Shown here: piece after piece, positions 23,898 through 32,841 of the stretch
Layout of the letters: every line of letters starts with the position of its first letter
Position numbering within the stretch: position 1 is the stretch's first letter
NCBI GenBank assembly: GCA_028383925.1
Contig: JAOEWO010000010.1
Span: forward strand, 1 to 64,000
Source: Winogradskyella sp.
GTDB taxonomy: Bacteria; Bacteroidota; Bacteroidia; Flavobacteriales; Flavobacteriaceae
Direction: 5' to 3'
DNA: 64,000 nt
The notes under the pieces: model-generated
What the model saw: only the letters and a program-made list of their open reading frames with translations
Databases searched by the model: none
What the model was told of the DNA's origin: nothing
Made by a program: the position numbers and the translations under genes

Positions 23898-24413
23898 TTA
23901 CTCTGCTTGCTTTTCTCCTTTACAACATGCTTTTTTACAGTCTGCTGCACAGGCTTCTTTATCTTTTTTTGCTTCACTAGCACAACAAGCCTTCTTACAA
24001 TCTACTTTACAAGTTTTCTTAGCAGTACCAAAGTCTTCAACTTTCTTCATGTCTTTAACTGAATAGGTATCTGCGACACTAACCACCGTTTTTTCTAATG
24101 TTTCTGGTGAAACTTTAGCTTCATCATACTCAACCATAGCTAATCGTTTGTCAAAATCTACTTTTGCAGATTTAACACCTTCCATCTTAGCCATTTTCTT
24201 CTCTATAGTCTTAGCGCAACCCATAGCACATGTCATACCATCTATACCAAATTCTACTTTTGCGTAAGTAGCGTTAGGATCTAAAGTTTCAGAAACATCT
24301 TTTTTTGACACTTCTATATCTACAGTTTTAACTTCTGGCTGACTCTCATCTTTACATGATACTGCTAATGTGCCAACAAAAGCAACTAAACATATTTTCT
24401 TTAAGATTTTCAT
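23898..24413 (-). CDS. HMA-domain lipoprotein with duplicated cysteine-rich tail
   Basis: This 171-residue lipoprotein (GTLAVSC, Cys20) contains a heavy-metal-associated ferredoxin-fold domain in residues ~50-120. The metal loop GMTCAMGCAKTIEKKM carries Cys62 and Cys66, which are three residues apart rather than the usual CxxC. The C-terminal tail has two copies of CxxDCKKACC (Cys135-144 and Cys155-164), giving eight further cysteines, like a small metallothionein. It is likely to bind soft metals such as copper, silver or mercury in the envelope. No transporter for these metals is adjacent. Confidence 0.8.
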   Translation of the reverse strand: MKILKKICLVAFVGTLAVSCKDESQPEVKTVDIEVSKKDVSETLDPNATYAKVEFGIDGMTCAMGCAKTIEKKMAKMEGVKSAKVDFDKRLAMVEYDEAKVSPETLEKTVVSVADTYSVKDMKKVEDFGTAKKTCKVDCKKACCASEAKKDKEACAADCKKACCKGEKQAE

Positions 24414-24511
24414 AATTATAAAACGATTAAAATATTTTTTATAAATCTAATAAACTTAATGTTTCTTGAGAAATAATTAACGATTTTTGTGAAGATTTAG
24501 AATGTTTCTGT

Positions 24512-25390
24512 ATGAAAAACCCTAATATAAAGTGGATTTACCTCTTAATCTTATCTGTAATTTGGGGAAGCTCATTTATTTTAATAAAAAAGTCGCTTTT
24601 AGGACTCACAGCTTATCAACTTGGTGCGCTTAGAACCATAATAACAGGTATAATATTACTGAGTGTTGGCTATAGTAAATTAAAGACAATACCAAAAACT
24701 AAATGGAAATGGCTATTAATATCTGGTCTTTTGGGTTCATTTTTTCCAGCCTTCTTTTTTGCCATTGCCGAAACTGAGATAGACAGTAGTGTCGCCTCTA
24801 TCTTAAACTCGCTTGTGCCTTTAAATACAATTTTACTTGGTTTTGCTGTTTTTAAAATTGCATCTACAAAGCGTCAAATTTTAGGAGTTGTTATTGGTTT
24901 TATAGGTACTGCTATTTTAATATTGAAGGGCTCAGAGCTTAACCCTAATCAAAACTATTTGTATGCTGGTTTTGTTATTGCTTCTACGCTAATGTATGCC
25001 GCAAATGTAAATATTATAAAACGTTATTTACAAGATGTAAAGCCTTTAGCTATTGCCGCAGGTAATTATGTCTTTATTGTTATACCAGCATTTATTATTT
25101 TAATATTTACTGATTTTTTTAGCTCAACTACATTTGAAAATCCTCATTTTACAAATGCTCTTTTATATGTCACTATTTTATCTGTATTTGGCACAGCCAT
25201 AGCAAAGGTGTTATTTAATAAGTTAGTACAAATGTCTACACCTGTCTTTGCATCTTCAGTAACCTATGTAATGCCAATTATTGCATTAATTTGGGGTGTT
25301 TTAGACGGCGAATCTTTTAGTTTTATTCAAGGGTTGGCCGCCCTAATAATATTGGTTGGTGTTTATTTATCGCATAAACGTAAAGCATAA
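24512..25390 (+). CDS. EamA-family (DMT) transporter
   Basis: The 292-residue protein has about ten membrane helices in two EamA repeats. The first begins WIYLLILSVIWGSSFILIKK and the second LYAGFVIASTLMYAANVNII. The WGSSF motif near the N-terminus and the terminal short basic tail (SHKRKA) are typical of drug/metabolite exporters of this superfamily. Substrate cannot be told. The gene is alone and ends at a strong terminator. Confidence 0.85.
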   Translation: MKNPNIKWIYLLILSVIWGSSFILIKKSLLGLTAYQLGALRTIITGIILLSVGYSKLKTIPKTKWKWLLISGLLGSFFPAFFFAIAETEIDSSVASILNSLVPLNTILLGFAVFKIASTKRQILGVVIGFIGTAILILKGSELNPNQNYLYAGFVIASTLMYAANVNIIKRYLQDVKPLAIAAGNYVFIVIPAFIILIFTDFFSSTTFENPHFTNALLYVTILSVFGTAIAKVLFNKLVQMSTPVFASSVTYVMPIIALIWGVLDGESFSFIQGLAALIILVGVYLSHKRKA

Positions 25391-25421
25391 AAAAAACCGA
25401 AGCTTTCGCTTCGGTTTTTTT
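25391..25421 (+). terminator. Rho-independent terminator after the EamA gene
   Basis: AAAAAACCGAAGC pairs with GCTTCGGTTTTTT across a four-base TTTC loop. The A-run also allows termination of the convergent M16 genes. Confidence 0.92.
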
Positions 25422-25437
25422 ATACTCTTAAAAGTAT

Positions 25438-27525
25438 CTAGTTAAAATCTGCATCTGAAACACCTTCATTAACTTTAGCTTCTTTTGTTTCAAAAACTAA
25501 AACCTGTGGTCCAGAGGTTACTTTCATCATGTAAGGCATCAATACACCACCTACTTCTTTATAATCAGAGAAATCTGTAGTTGTTGTCATAGTCTGACCT
25601 TGAGCTTCTGCACTCTCTTCTGTTCTTACTAAATAACCGCTTTTTGCATCATAATATCTAAAAGAAGATGTATCACCTTTAGTTATTTTAATTTTATAAG
25701 CATCTGCACCATTAATAGCAACCATACTTTCAAGTTGCATAGTAGAGGCATCTAAAAATAGCTCTTCAAATAATCCTTTTGAAGATCTTCTGCTAGAAAG
25801 TGTCGCATCATCCATAGGCATTTTTCTACCTTGTTGCTCCATGTATCCATTTTCACCATCAAAATTTTGCTTCATTAAAGTACCCATACCTTCAGCAGTT
25901 AACTCCATTGCAAACTTGTTTGGTGCCATTTGCTTAATTACTGCTTTAGGCTTAAACGGTGCACCCGCAATTGTAACTTCAGCATTAACCAAAGTTGAAG
26001 TTACTTTTCTTAAATTAACTTCGCCACCTATAGCAGTAATGTAACTATTAATTACAGTCTGTGCAGTAAGTCCTTCTGGCAAAACTTTTGTTTCTGGACG
26101 CTTTGTTGGGTTCGCTTCTTTATCAAAAAACTTAACTGGTAATTTTTTACCATTCCATTCAATTTTCTCAACATTTTCTAAAACATCTGATGCTTTACCT
26201 ACTAAAACGATACGTGCTTGAGCATCATTAAAGTATTTATTTGCAACACGCTTTACATCTTCTTTAGTTACAGCATCTATATTTGCAATAAAGTTTTTGT
26301 AAAAATCTACAGGTAAATTATTTGTTTTAATACTTAAAGAACGTCTTGCCGACACTGCTTTATCTTCAGATTCTAAAATAAAGCTACCTAGGTATTTAGC
26401 TTTAGCATTTTCTAAAACTTCCTCGTCAACAAACTCTGTTCTTATTCTTTTAATCTCTTTTAAGGTTTCTACGACAGCACTATCTGTTACTTCGTTTCTT
26501 ACTTTAGTTGTTGCTCTAAACGAAGAATTGTAGTATCTACCTGTACCTAAAGATGAACGCGCACCATAGGTATAACCATTTGCTTCTCTTAAATTCATGT
26601 TTAAGTAAGACCCAAAAGCACCACCTAAAATATAATTTGCTACTAATGATGCATGGTAATCTTCATCATTCATTTTTAAAGGAGATACGCTCATAACCGC
26701 TAACTCAGTTTGTACCGCATTAGGTACATCTACAAAATTAACCTCAGTTGTTGCTACATCTTCAAAAGATGGATAGTTTGGTGTTGGCACTGAACCAGCT
26801 TCCCAAGACTTAAAATATTTTTTCAATAATTTTTTTGCATCTTTCTCTGTTATGTCACCAGTAAATAATAAATAACCGTTAGACGGCTTAAAACGTGAAT
26901 TGTAAAAATTCTGAACATCTTCTAATGTTACTTTCTTTACACTCTCTTCTGTAACAACCTCACCAGCAGCATGGTTTTTACCGTAAAATAAAGCGCCTCT
27001 TACGTCACCTGCAATTGCAGCTGCACTATTAGCGTTATTTTTAATATTTTCAATTAATTGATCTTTTTCAAAATCTAATTCTTTTTGAGTAAACTTTGGC
27101 TGTAAAGCAGCTTCTGCAAAAAGACTAAAAACATCGTCTGTATATTTAGACAAACAAAAACCAAAACCACCATTAAGGCTAACATTGATACTTGCCCCAA
27201 GAAAGTCTACTTTTTCGCTAAAATCATCTTTAGTTGTTAACTGAGTTTCTTTACCCATTAAAGCACCTGTTAAAGACTGCACACCTGCTTTTTCACCTTC
27301 AAAAACAGGAGGCGTATTTAGGTTTAAAGACCATGATACTGATGGTAATTTTGTATCAGTAACAACTAATACCGTTAATCCGTTTTTTAGTTTAAATTCT
27401 TTTGCTTCACCAAGATTTACCTCTGGTGTTGGACCTGAAGCCGGAATTTTAGATCTATCTATTTGAGCAGTAGCAGTAAATGCTGTAAAGACTGCTAAAA
27501 GTGAATATATTATATATTTTTTCAT
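25438..27525 (-). CDS. M16 peptidase-like subunit lacking the HxxEH site
   Basis: This 695-residue protein has a signal peptide (YSLLAVFTAFTATAQ) and a two-half M16 fold: KLKNGLTVLVVTDTKLPSVSW, later SPLKMNDEDYHASLVANYILGG, and GYTYGARSSLGTGRYYNSSF. Where active members carry HxxEH it reads GVQSLTGALMGKET, so zinc ligands are missing and the chain is presumably non-catalytic. Residues ~470-695 form an extra domain (TAQTVINSYITAIGGEVNLRKV onward) resembling LolA-like lipid-binding folds in outline. The catalytic partner is encoded directly upstream (17-base gap), so the two likely form an active/inactive heterodimer in the periplasm. Confidence 0.85.
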   Translation of the reverse strand: MKKYIIYSLLAVFTAFTATAQIDRSKIPASGPTPEVNLGEAKEFKLKNGLTVLVVTDTKLPSVSWSLNLNTPPVFEGEKAGVQSLTGALMGKETQLTTKDDFSEKVDFLGASINVSLNGGFGFCLSKYTDDVFSLFAEAALQPKFTQKELDFEKDQLIENIKNNANSAAAIAGDVRGALFYGKNHAAGEVVTEESVKKVTLEDVQNFYNSRFKPSNGYLLFTGDITEKDAKKLLKKYFKSWEAGSVPTPNYPSFEDVATTEVNFVDVPNAVQTELAVMSVSPLKMNDEDYHASLVANYILGGAFGSYLNMNLREANGYTYGARSSLGTGRYYNSSFRATTKVRNEVTDSAVVETLKEIKRIRTEFVDEEVLENAKAKYLGSFILESEDKAVSARRSLSIKTNNLPVDFYKNFIANIDAVTKEDVKRVANKYFNDAQARIVLVGKASDVLENVEKIEWNGKKLPVKFFDKEANPTKRPETKVLPEGLTAQTVINSYITAIGGEVNLRKVTSTLVNAEVTIAGAPFKPKAVIKQMAPNKFAMELTAEGMGTLMKQNFDGENGYMEQQGRKMPMDDATLSSRRSSKGLFEELFLDASTMQLESMVAINGADAYKIKITKGDTSSFRYYDAKSGYLVRTEESAEAQGQTMTTTTDFSDYKEVGGVLMPYMMKVTSGPQVLVFETKEAKVNEGVSDADFN

Positions 27526-27542
27526 ATCTACTAAGCTTATTT

Positions 27543-28883
27543 TTATTTTTTATCGTTTGTTGGTTCAGTACCTGCTAAGTATTTAATCTCTACACGTTGG
27601 TTAGAATTTAAATATTTATTGGCTACACGCATAATATCTTCGCGCGTTATTGTTCTGTAAATATCTAATTCCTTGTTAATACGACTAGTATCACCTTGTA
27701 ACATTTGGTAGGTAGCAAGAGAAGATGCAATACCTTCTATACTAGAGTTAGCGTTTACAAAACGTGTTTCAAACTGGTTTTGTAATTTCTGGTATTCTTT
27801 CTCAGTAATTAACTCCGTTTGTAATTTTTTAATCTCTTCATCCATCGTTGCTTTTAGGCTATCCCAATCTGGCTCACCTTTAATTAAAGCACCCATAGTG
27901 TAAGTTCCGTAATCTTGGTTGGCTTGGCCAAACGCTAAAACCTGAACAGCAACTTGATCTTGATCTACCATACGCTTATACATTCTAGAACTGTTTCCAC
28001 CTGTTAAAATAGAAGAAATGTAATCTAAAACATAAGCATCTTTTTCTACTGATTTTGGTGTAATGTAAGAAAAGATATATGCTGGTATTTGAATATTAGA
28101 ATCGTATTCAGTAGCATATCTTGTTTCAGTAATTGCTGACTCAACAATTGTTTCTCTAATATTAGTTTCAGCATTATTTTCTATGGTTCCAAAATAATCT
28201 GCAATCATTTTTTTAGTTGCCGCCACATCAATATCTCCTGCAACAACTAACGTTGCGTTATTAGGATTGTAATATTGTTTGTTAAAATCTTGAAATTCTG
28301 AAAGTTCTGCTGCATCTAAATCATCCATAGACCCAATTACAGAACGTCCATAAGGATGCGTTTTAAATAAGTGCTTATCTACACCTGTTCTGTATATAAT
28401 TTTACCGTAAGGAGAATTATCAATACGCTGACGCTTCTCTTCTTTCACAACTTCGTTTTGTGTATCAACACCAATTTTTTCAATTTTTGGGTGTAACATA
28501 CGCTCACTCTCCATCCAAAGTCCAACTTCTAATTTGTTTGAAGGAAATGTTTCGTAATAAAAAGTTCTGTCTTGAGATGTGTTTGCGTTATTTCTACCAC
28601 CATTGGCAGAGACAATGTTAAACCATTCTCCACGCTCTATGTTTTCTGTACCTTCAAATAAAAGGTGTTCAAAAAAGTGAGCAAAACCAGATCTACCAGG
28701 AATTTCATCTTTTGCACCTACTTGGTACATAACCCCAACTGTAACAACTGGCGCACCATTTTCTTGATGTAAGATGACGTGCAAACCATTATCTAGTTTG
28801 TACTCCTCAAATTCTACTTTTTGTGCATTGGCCTGAAAACCAACAAGCAACGAAAGCGCTAGAATAAATAAGCTTTTTTTCAT
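27543..28883 (-). CDS. M16 zinc peptidase, catalytic subunit
   Basis: The 446-residue protein has a signal peptide (LSLLVGFQANAQ). It carries the inverted zinc motif HFFEH (His69, Glu72, His73), with the distal ligand Glu around residue 144 in QNEVVKEEKRQ. GRSGFAHFFEHLLFEGTEN is a textbook M16B site. Such enzymes degrade small unfolded proteins or process peptides in the periplasm. It is the first gene of a two-gene operon with the inactive M16 partner at 25438-27525. No obvious Shine-Dalgarno is present, as usual in this phylum. Confidence 0.9.
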   Translation of the reverse strand: MKKSLFILALSLLVGFQANAQKVEFEEYKLDNGLHVILHQENGAPVVTVGVMYQVGAKDEIPGRSGFAHFFEHLLFEGTENIERGEWFNIVSANGGRNNANTSQDRTFYYETFPSNKLEVGLWMESERMLHPKIEKIGVDTQNEVVKEEKRQRIDNSPYGKIIYRTGVDKHLFKTHPYGRSVIGSMDDLDAAELSEFQDFNKQYYNPNNATLVVAGDIDVAATKKMIADYFGTIENNAETNIRETIVESAITETRYATEYDSNIQIPAYIFSYITPKSVEKDAYVLDYISSILTGGNSSRMYKRMVDQDQVAVQVLAFGQANQDYGTYTMGALIKGEPDWDSLKATMDEEIKKLQTELITEKEYQKLQNQFETRFVNANSSIEGIASSLATYQMLQGDTSRINKELDIYRTITREDIMRVANKYLNSNQRVEIKYLAGTEPTNDKK

Positions 28884-29092
28884 TATTAAGTGTGTTTAAA
28901 ATTTAAAATTGTTTTAGTGTTTGTCTGTACTAAATGCACTTTGTTACATAAAGCCTCACAAAAATAATGGTTTCTTCAGCTTTTTTAACATAATAAAATG
29001 TGAAAACTGTCATAATTATGAGTACAAAGCTAGTTAGTTATAAATATAACGTAAAAAATAGATTTAAAAAGTGCTCTAAAACCTTTAAAACG

Positions 29093-29123
29093 TTTGTGTA
29101 TTACGAATTTAGGAGTATATTTG
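29093..29123 (+). promoter_or_regulatory. Promoter of rplU-rpmA
   Basis: TTTG (29093-29096) and TATATTTG (29116-29123) are separated by 19 bases, an exact match to the Bacteroidota -33/-7 pattern. The ~60-base leader holds a small hairpin (CTTTCT and AAGAAAG) before ATG 29186. The 302-base spacer 28884-29185 holds nothing else that can be supported. Confidence 0.8.
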
Positions 29124-29185
29124 CATCCGCTTTCTGAGAAGAAAGTATATTATTTAACAAACAAATTAATAAAAACGTTTACGCT

Positions 29186-29674
29186 ATGTACGCAATTGTA
29201 GAGATAGCAGGGCATCAATTTAAAGTTGAAAAAGACCAAAGAGTTTTTGTTAACCGTTTAACTACTGAAGAAGGTAAGAAAGTTTCTTTCGATAACGTTC
29301 TTTTAATAGGTGATGGTAACAGTATAACTTTAGGCGCCCCAGCTATAGACGGAGCACAAGTAAGTGCAAAAGTCTTGAAGCACCTTAAAGGTGACAAAGT
29401 AATAGTTTTCAAAAAGAAAAGACGTAAAGGTTACCGTGTTAAAAATGGACACAGACAATCTTTAACTGAAATCGTAATTGAAGGCATTACTGCTTCTGGA
29501 GCTAAAAAAGCTGCTCCTAAAAAAGAAACTGTAAAAACTGAATCTAAAGTAGAAAGTGCTACTCAAGATTTAAGCAAAATGACAGTTGCTGAATTAAAAG
29601 AAATGGCTAAGGCTAAGGGCATTGAAGGAATCTCTTCTATGAAGAAGGCTGATTTAATAGCTGCTTTAAGTTAA
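29186..29674 (+). CDS. rplU: 50S ribosomal protein L21 with C-terminal Rho_N/SAP-like extension
   Basis: Residues 1-103 are a complete L21 (MYAIVEIAGHQFKVEKDQ start, KKKRRKGYRVKNGHRQ). The chain continues to 162 residues, well beyond the usual ~103. A Lys/Ala/Glu-rich linker (104-129) leads to a small helical module at 130-162 (MTVAELKEMAKAKGIEGISS, KKADLIAAL) that matches the Rho N-terminal/SAP-type nucleic-acid-binding motif. L21 binds 23S rRNA in the large subunit; the tail may add RNA contact. rpmA follows after 24 bases. Confidence 0.95.
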   Translation: MYAIVEIAGHQFKVEKDQRVFVNRLTTEEGKKVSFDNVLLIGDGNSITLGAPAIDGAQVSAKVLKHLKGDKVIVFKKKRRKGYRVKNGHRQSLTEIVIEGITASGAKKAAPKKETVKTESKVESATQDLSKMTVAELKEMAKAKGIEGISSMKKADLIAALS

Positions 29675-29698
29675 TTAACCTCATAAAATCGAAATAAA

Positions 29699-29959
29699 AT
29701 GGCACATAAAAAAGGAGTCGGAAGTTCGAAAAATGGTAGAGAATCAGAATCGAAACGTTTAGGCGTTAAGATTTTTGGTGGACAAGCTGCTATTGCTGGA
29801 AACATTATTATAAGACAACGTGGTAATACACATCACCCAGGTGAAAATGTATACCAAGGAAAAGATCATACTTTACATGCTAAAGTGGATGGCCTTGTGA
29901 AATTTACTAAGAAAAAAGACAACAAGTCTTACGTTTCTATTGATGCTTTTGAAGCTTAA
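29699..29959 (+). CDS. rpmA: 50S ribosomal protein L27
   Basis: The 86-residue protein is a full-length L27, with N-terminal [20 protein letters not shown], the core [13 protein letters not shown] and the end [11 protein letters not shown]. It sits near the peptidyl-transferase centre of the ribosome. There is no Firmicutes-type cleavable N-terminal extension. It is co-transcribed with rplU and followed by a terminator. Confidence 0.96.
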   Translation: MAHKKGVGSSKNGRESESKRLGVKIFGGQAAIAGNIIIRQRGNTHHPGENVYQGKDHTLHAKVDGLVKFTKKKDNKSYVSIDAFEA

Positions 29960-29979
29960 TAAACGTTTCTTACAAATTA

Positions 29980-30014
29980 TAAAAACCCTTTCTGTAACCA
30001 GAAAGGGGTTTTTA
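29980..30014 (+). terminator. Terminator of rplU-rpmA
   Basis: AAAAACCCTTTCTG pairs with CAGAAAGGGGTTTTT across a TAAC loop, with one bulged G. Confidence 0.88.
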
Positions 30015-30075
30015 TTGATTAGGTTTTAAACAAAATTAAAACTATTTAATAAGATATGCTTCTAATAAAAATCTC

Positions 30076-31848
30076 TTAAACAATTTCCATCTTCTTCAAA
30101 AGAAAACTAGCATTCATGTTTTGGCAAACACCTTGTTTTAGTTTATAGTCAAAATATAACTCGTCGTTTATAATTTCGGCATCAAAATAATAGTTCTCTA
30201 CGGCTTCTAATTCTTTTTCAATTTCAGTAAGGCTTAAATCGTGTGTGGCAATAATACCTGTAGCATTTAACTTTACGAGTTTCTCAACAAATTTACGCGA
30301 GCCAATGGCTTTATCGGTACTATTGGTTCCTTTTAAAATTTCATCTAAAATGATAAAATGGTTGGTATCCTTTGCAACAGTATCTACAACAAATTTTAAA
30401 CGTGTTAACTCACTAAAGAAGTAAGAACTATCATCTGTTAAGGAATCTGTAGTACGCATGCTTGTAATTAACTTAATGGGCTTGTATTTGCTTTGTTTAG
30501 CACATACAGGTAAACCCACATTTGCCATTACAATATGTAAAGCAACAGTTCTTAAAAATGTACTTTTACCAGCCATATTTGCACCTGTTACAATAAGAAA
30601 TTGTTGAGCTTGCAACTCTAAATCGCTATCTACACGCTTTTCTGAATTTAATAACGGATGCCCTAAAGCGGTAGCAGAAATAGTTACAGGTTGGTCTGTA
30701 ATTACAGGATAGTTAAACTCTTGGTGATTAAAAGCAAAGTTACCTAAACTATTGTAGGCATCAAAAAAAGTAACCACATCAAACCAATCCTCAACTTTGT
30801 GTCCGTATTTAGTAATCCATTGCTCTACATGATAAGTTTGTCTTATATCTGAAAGTAAAAGCCCGTTTCCGAATATGGCAGAAATTAAATTATTTCTGTT
30901 ATCTAAGGCATCTAGAGCTTTTGAAAATTTCGAGAAAATCTGTGAAGCTTTTAAACCTTCCGATTTAATTTTATGTTGTTGTTCTTTTAATAATGGAGAA
31001 TTAAATGCTTCATTCTCTATACGTTGTAATAGCAATGCATATTGTCTAAAGGTATCTTTTGCTTTTTCTGTATTATGTGCGACTACATTAATACGTTTAA
31101 GATAAAATGCTGTTAGCCCTAAACCAAGCAATAACCAGTAACCTGTAAATGAAATGGGAATAATTTCTAAAACACCTAGTGTTAAAAGCACCACTGAAGC
31201 TATACTAAACCCAATGGTCGACCAATAATGAATTACACTCAAAAAAGGCTTGTACTGTTTTAACCAGTTAATTATAGATGTTGCAGAATGCTGCGCTTCT
31301 ACTCCTTGTGCTACAGCAGAATAATTTTGTCTCCATAATGGTAAATTTCCTAATTCTTTAATAGCATCTTGCCTACTAGTAATATTAGATATTTGGTTTG
31401 CTAACAAATAGTTTGTAAACTTTTCTGTGCCTTCTTTTATGGTTGTTCTATTTACAAATTGAAAAAAAGATCCTTTTCCAAACAGATCTATGTCTAAACT
31501 AAAAAAATGCTTCGGATTTTGAAACTCAGATCCATCTGGTCTGTTATAAAAATCACCATCTGCTATTTTAATTTCATTAGCATTAATAATTACAAGACGT
31601 TTGTGTAATGCTCTTTTCTGTTTTAACTCTGTATATCTCGTAAGTAAAACAAGAAACATAGCCATACCTACAACACCTATAACTACGGCAAGTTGCCAAT
31701 ACTGAAAGGTAAAGTATATACCAAATACAGTTAATACAAAAACCGAAAGCCGTAACACACTTAGCAAACCCATTTGTTTAAAAATACGCTTTGCCTCTGT
31801 TTTATTTAATTCTAGTTGTGCGTTATAAAACGACTTTTGATTCTTCAT
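30076..31848 (-). CDS. Membrane-anchored MutS-related ATPase
   Basis: The 590-residue protein has two pairs of hydrophobic helices (about residues 29-70 and 209-250). A MutS core and ATPase follow: Walker A GANMAGKST (422-430), then TSMRTTDSLTDDSSYFFSEL, Walker B FIILDEILKGTNS and the switch-like ATHDLSLTEIE. The mismatch-recognition and connector domains of true MutS are absent, and no Smr nuclease domain is seen, so it is neither MutS nor canonical MutS2. Similar proteins are found across Bacteroidota, but their role is unclear. The M28 peptidase gene ends 12 bases upstream, suggesting co-transcription. Confidence 0.85.
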   Translation of the reverse strand: MKNQKSFYNAQLELNKTEAKRIFKQMGLLSVLRLSVFVLTVFGIYFTFQYWQLAVVIGVVGMAMFLVLLTRYTELKQKRALHKRLVIINANEIKIADGDFYNRPDGSEFQNPKHFFSLDIDLFGKGSFFQFVNRTTIKEGTEKFTNYLLANQISNITSRQDAIKELGNLPLWRQNYSAVAQGVEAQHSATSIINWLKQYKPFLSVIHYWSTIGFSIASVVLLTLGVLEIIPISFTGYWLLLGLGLTAFYLKRINVVAHNTEKAKDTFRQYALLLQRIENEAFNSPLLKEQQHKIKSEGLKASQIFSKFSKALDALDNRNNLISAIFGNGLLLSDIRQTYHVEQWITKYGHKVEDWFDVVTFFDAYNSLGNFAFNHQEFNYPVITDQPVTISATALGHPLLNSEKRVDSDLELQAQQFLIVTGANMAGKSTFLRTVALHIVMANVGLPVCAKQSKYKPIKLITSMRTTDSLTDDSSYFFSELTRLKFVVDTVAKDTNHFIILDEILKGTNSTDKAIGSRKFVEKLVKLNATGIIATHDLSLTEIEKELEAVENYYFDAEIINDELYFDYKLKQGVCQNMNASFLLKKMEIV

Positions 31849-31860
31849 AAAACGTAATTA

Positions 31861-32760
31861 TTATAATCCTGAAGTATCAATGGTTTCAAAAATTGATAAA
31901 ATCATTTGAACTGAATTTTTATAAAACTCTGGTGTAATATCTTCAAAAACATCTGTTTCTTTATGGTAAGCGGCATGGTCTTCATTACCAAAGTATAAAA
32001 ACGGAATCTTTGCAACATGAAATGGTCCATGATCTGAAGACATCGTCCAATCTTGTTTCCCATCTGTACCGTCGTGCCCTTGTAACAATTTTGATGTGGT
32101 TGAATTTTCAAAATTATCTACAATAGACTTTAGTGCTTTATTGTAACGTGCACCAACTGCATAAAGCTCATTTTTTGCACTACGACTAATCATATCCATA
32201 TTAAGATTAATTAATATTTTACTAGTATCAAAGTTAGCTAGAAAATGTTTTGCTCCTCTCAAACCTAACTCTTCAGCATCAAAAGCTGCGAGAATTACAG
32301 AATGTTTTGGTGGGTTTTTGGTTAAATATTCAGCAAAACTAAAAAGGGCTGAAATACCCGAAGCATCGTCATCGGCTCCATTAAATATTTTATCACCTGA
32401 GACACCAAGGTGGTCGTGATGCGCACTAATAACTATGTACTTATCAAGATGTTCGGTTCCTTTAATTTCAACTAATATATTATTCGCATTAAAAGCACCA
32501 ATACGTGTGTCAAAAGAAAAAGGATGTTCGTAGTTACCTTGATAGCCTCGTACATTTAAACTTTTAAATTGTTCAATGATGTATGCTCTTGCCAAGTTAT
32601 TTCCTTTTTGGCCCGTTCTACGTCCTTCAAATTTATCTGAACTAAGTATTTTTAAACGGTTTAAAAGTTGATCTTCATTAAACTTTAGGTCTTTATCTTG
32701 TGCATAACTAAAAGAAATAGCAAATAAAAGACATACAAGGGAGGTAATTATATTTTTCAT
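31861..32760 (-). CDS. M28-family zinc peptidase, exported
   Basis: This 299-residue protein has a signal peptide (CLLFAISFSYAQ). Metal-site motifs of M28 aminopeptidases are all present: SAHHDHLG (112-119), NGADDDASG (128-135, bridging Asp), FDAEELGLRG (catalytic and ligand Glu), NLNMDMI (ligand Asp) and a C-terminal SSDHGPF (His). It removes N-terminal residues from peptides in the periplasm or outside. It is the upstream partner of the MutS-like gene and lies after the sdh terminator. Confidence 0.87.
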   Translation of the reverse strand: MKNIITSLVCLLFAISFSYAQDKDLKFNEDQLLNRLKILSSDKFEGRRTGQKGNNLARAYIIEQFKSLNVRGYQGNYEHPFSFDTRIGAFNANNILVEIKGTEHLDKYIVISAHHDHLGVSGDKIFNGADDDASGISALFSFAEYLTKNPPKHSVILAAFDAEELGLRGAKHFLANFDTSKILINLNMDMISRSAKNELYAVGARYNKALKSIVDNFENSTTSKLLQGHDGTDGKQDWTMSSDHGPFHVAKIPFLYFGNEDHAAYHKETDVFEDITPEFYKNSVQMILSIFETIDTSGL

Positions 32761-32782
32761 GTTAGGGATTTGAAATCAAATT

Positions 32783-32817
32783 AAAGAAAAAAAATCCTAA
32801 GTCACGACTTAGGATTT
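32783..32817 (-). terminator. Terminator of the sdhCAB operon
   Basis: AAATCCTAAGT (32792-32802) pairs with ACTTAGGATTT (32807-32817) across a CACG loop. The A-rich left flank is a T-run on the minus strand. Confidence 0.88.
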
Positions 32818-32841
32818 GATTAAATATATGTTATCTTTTTT

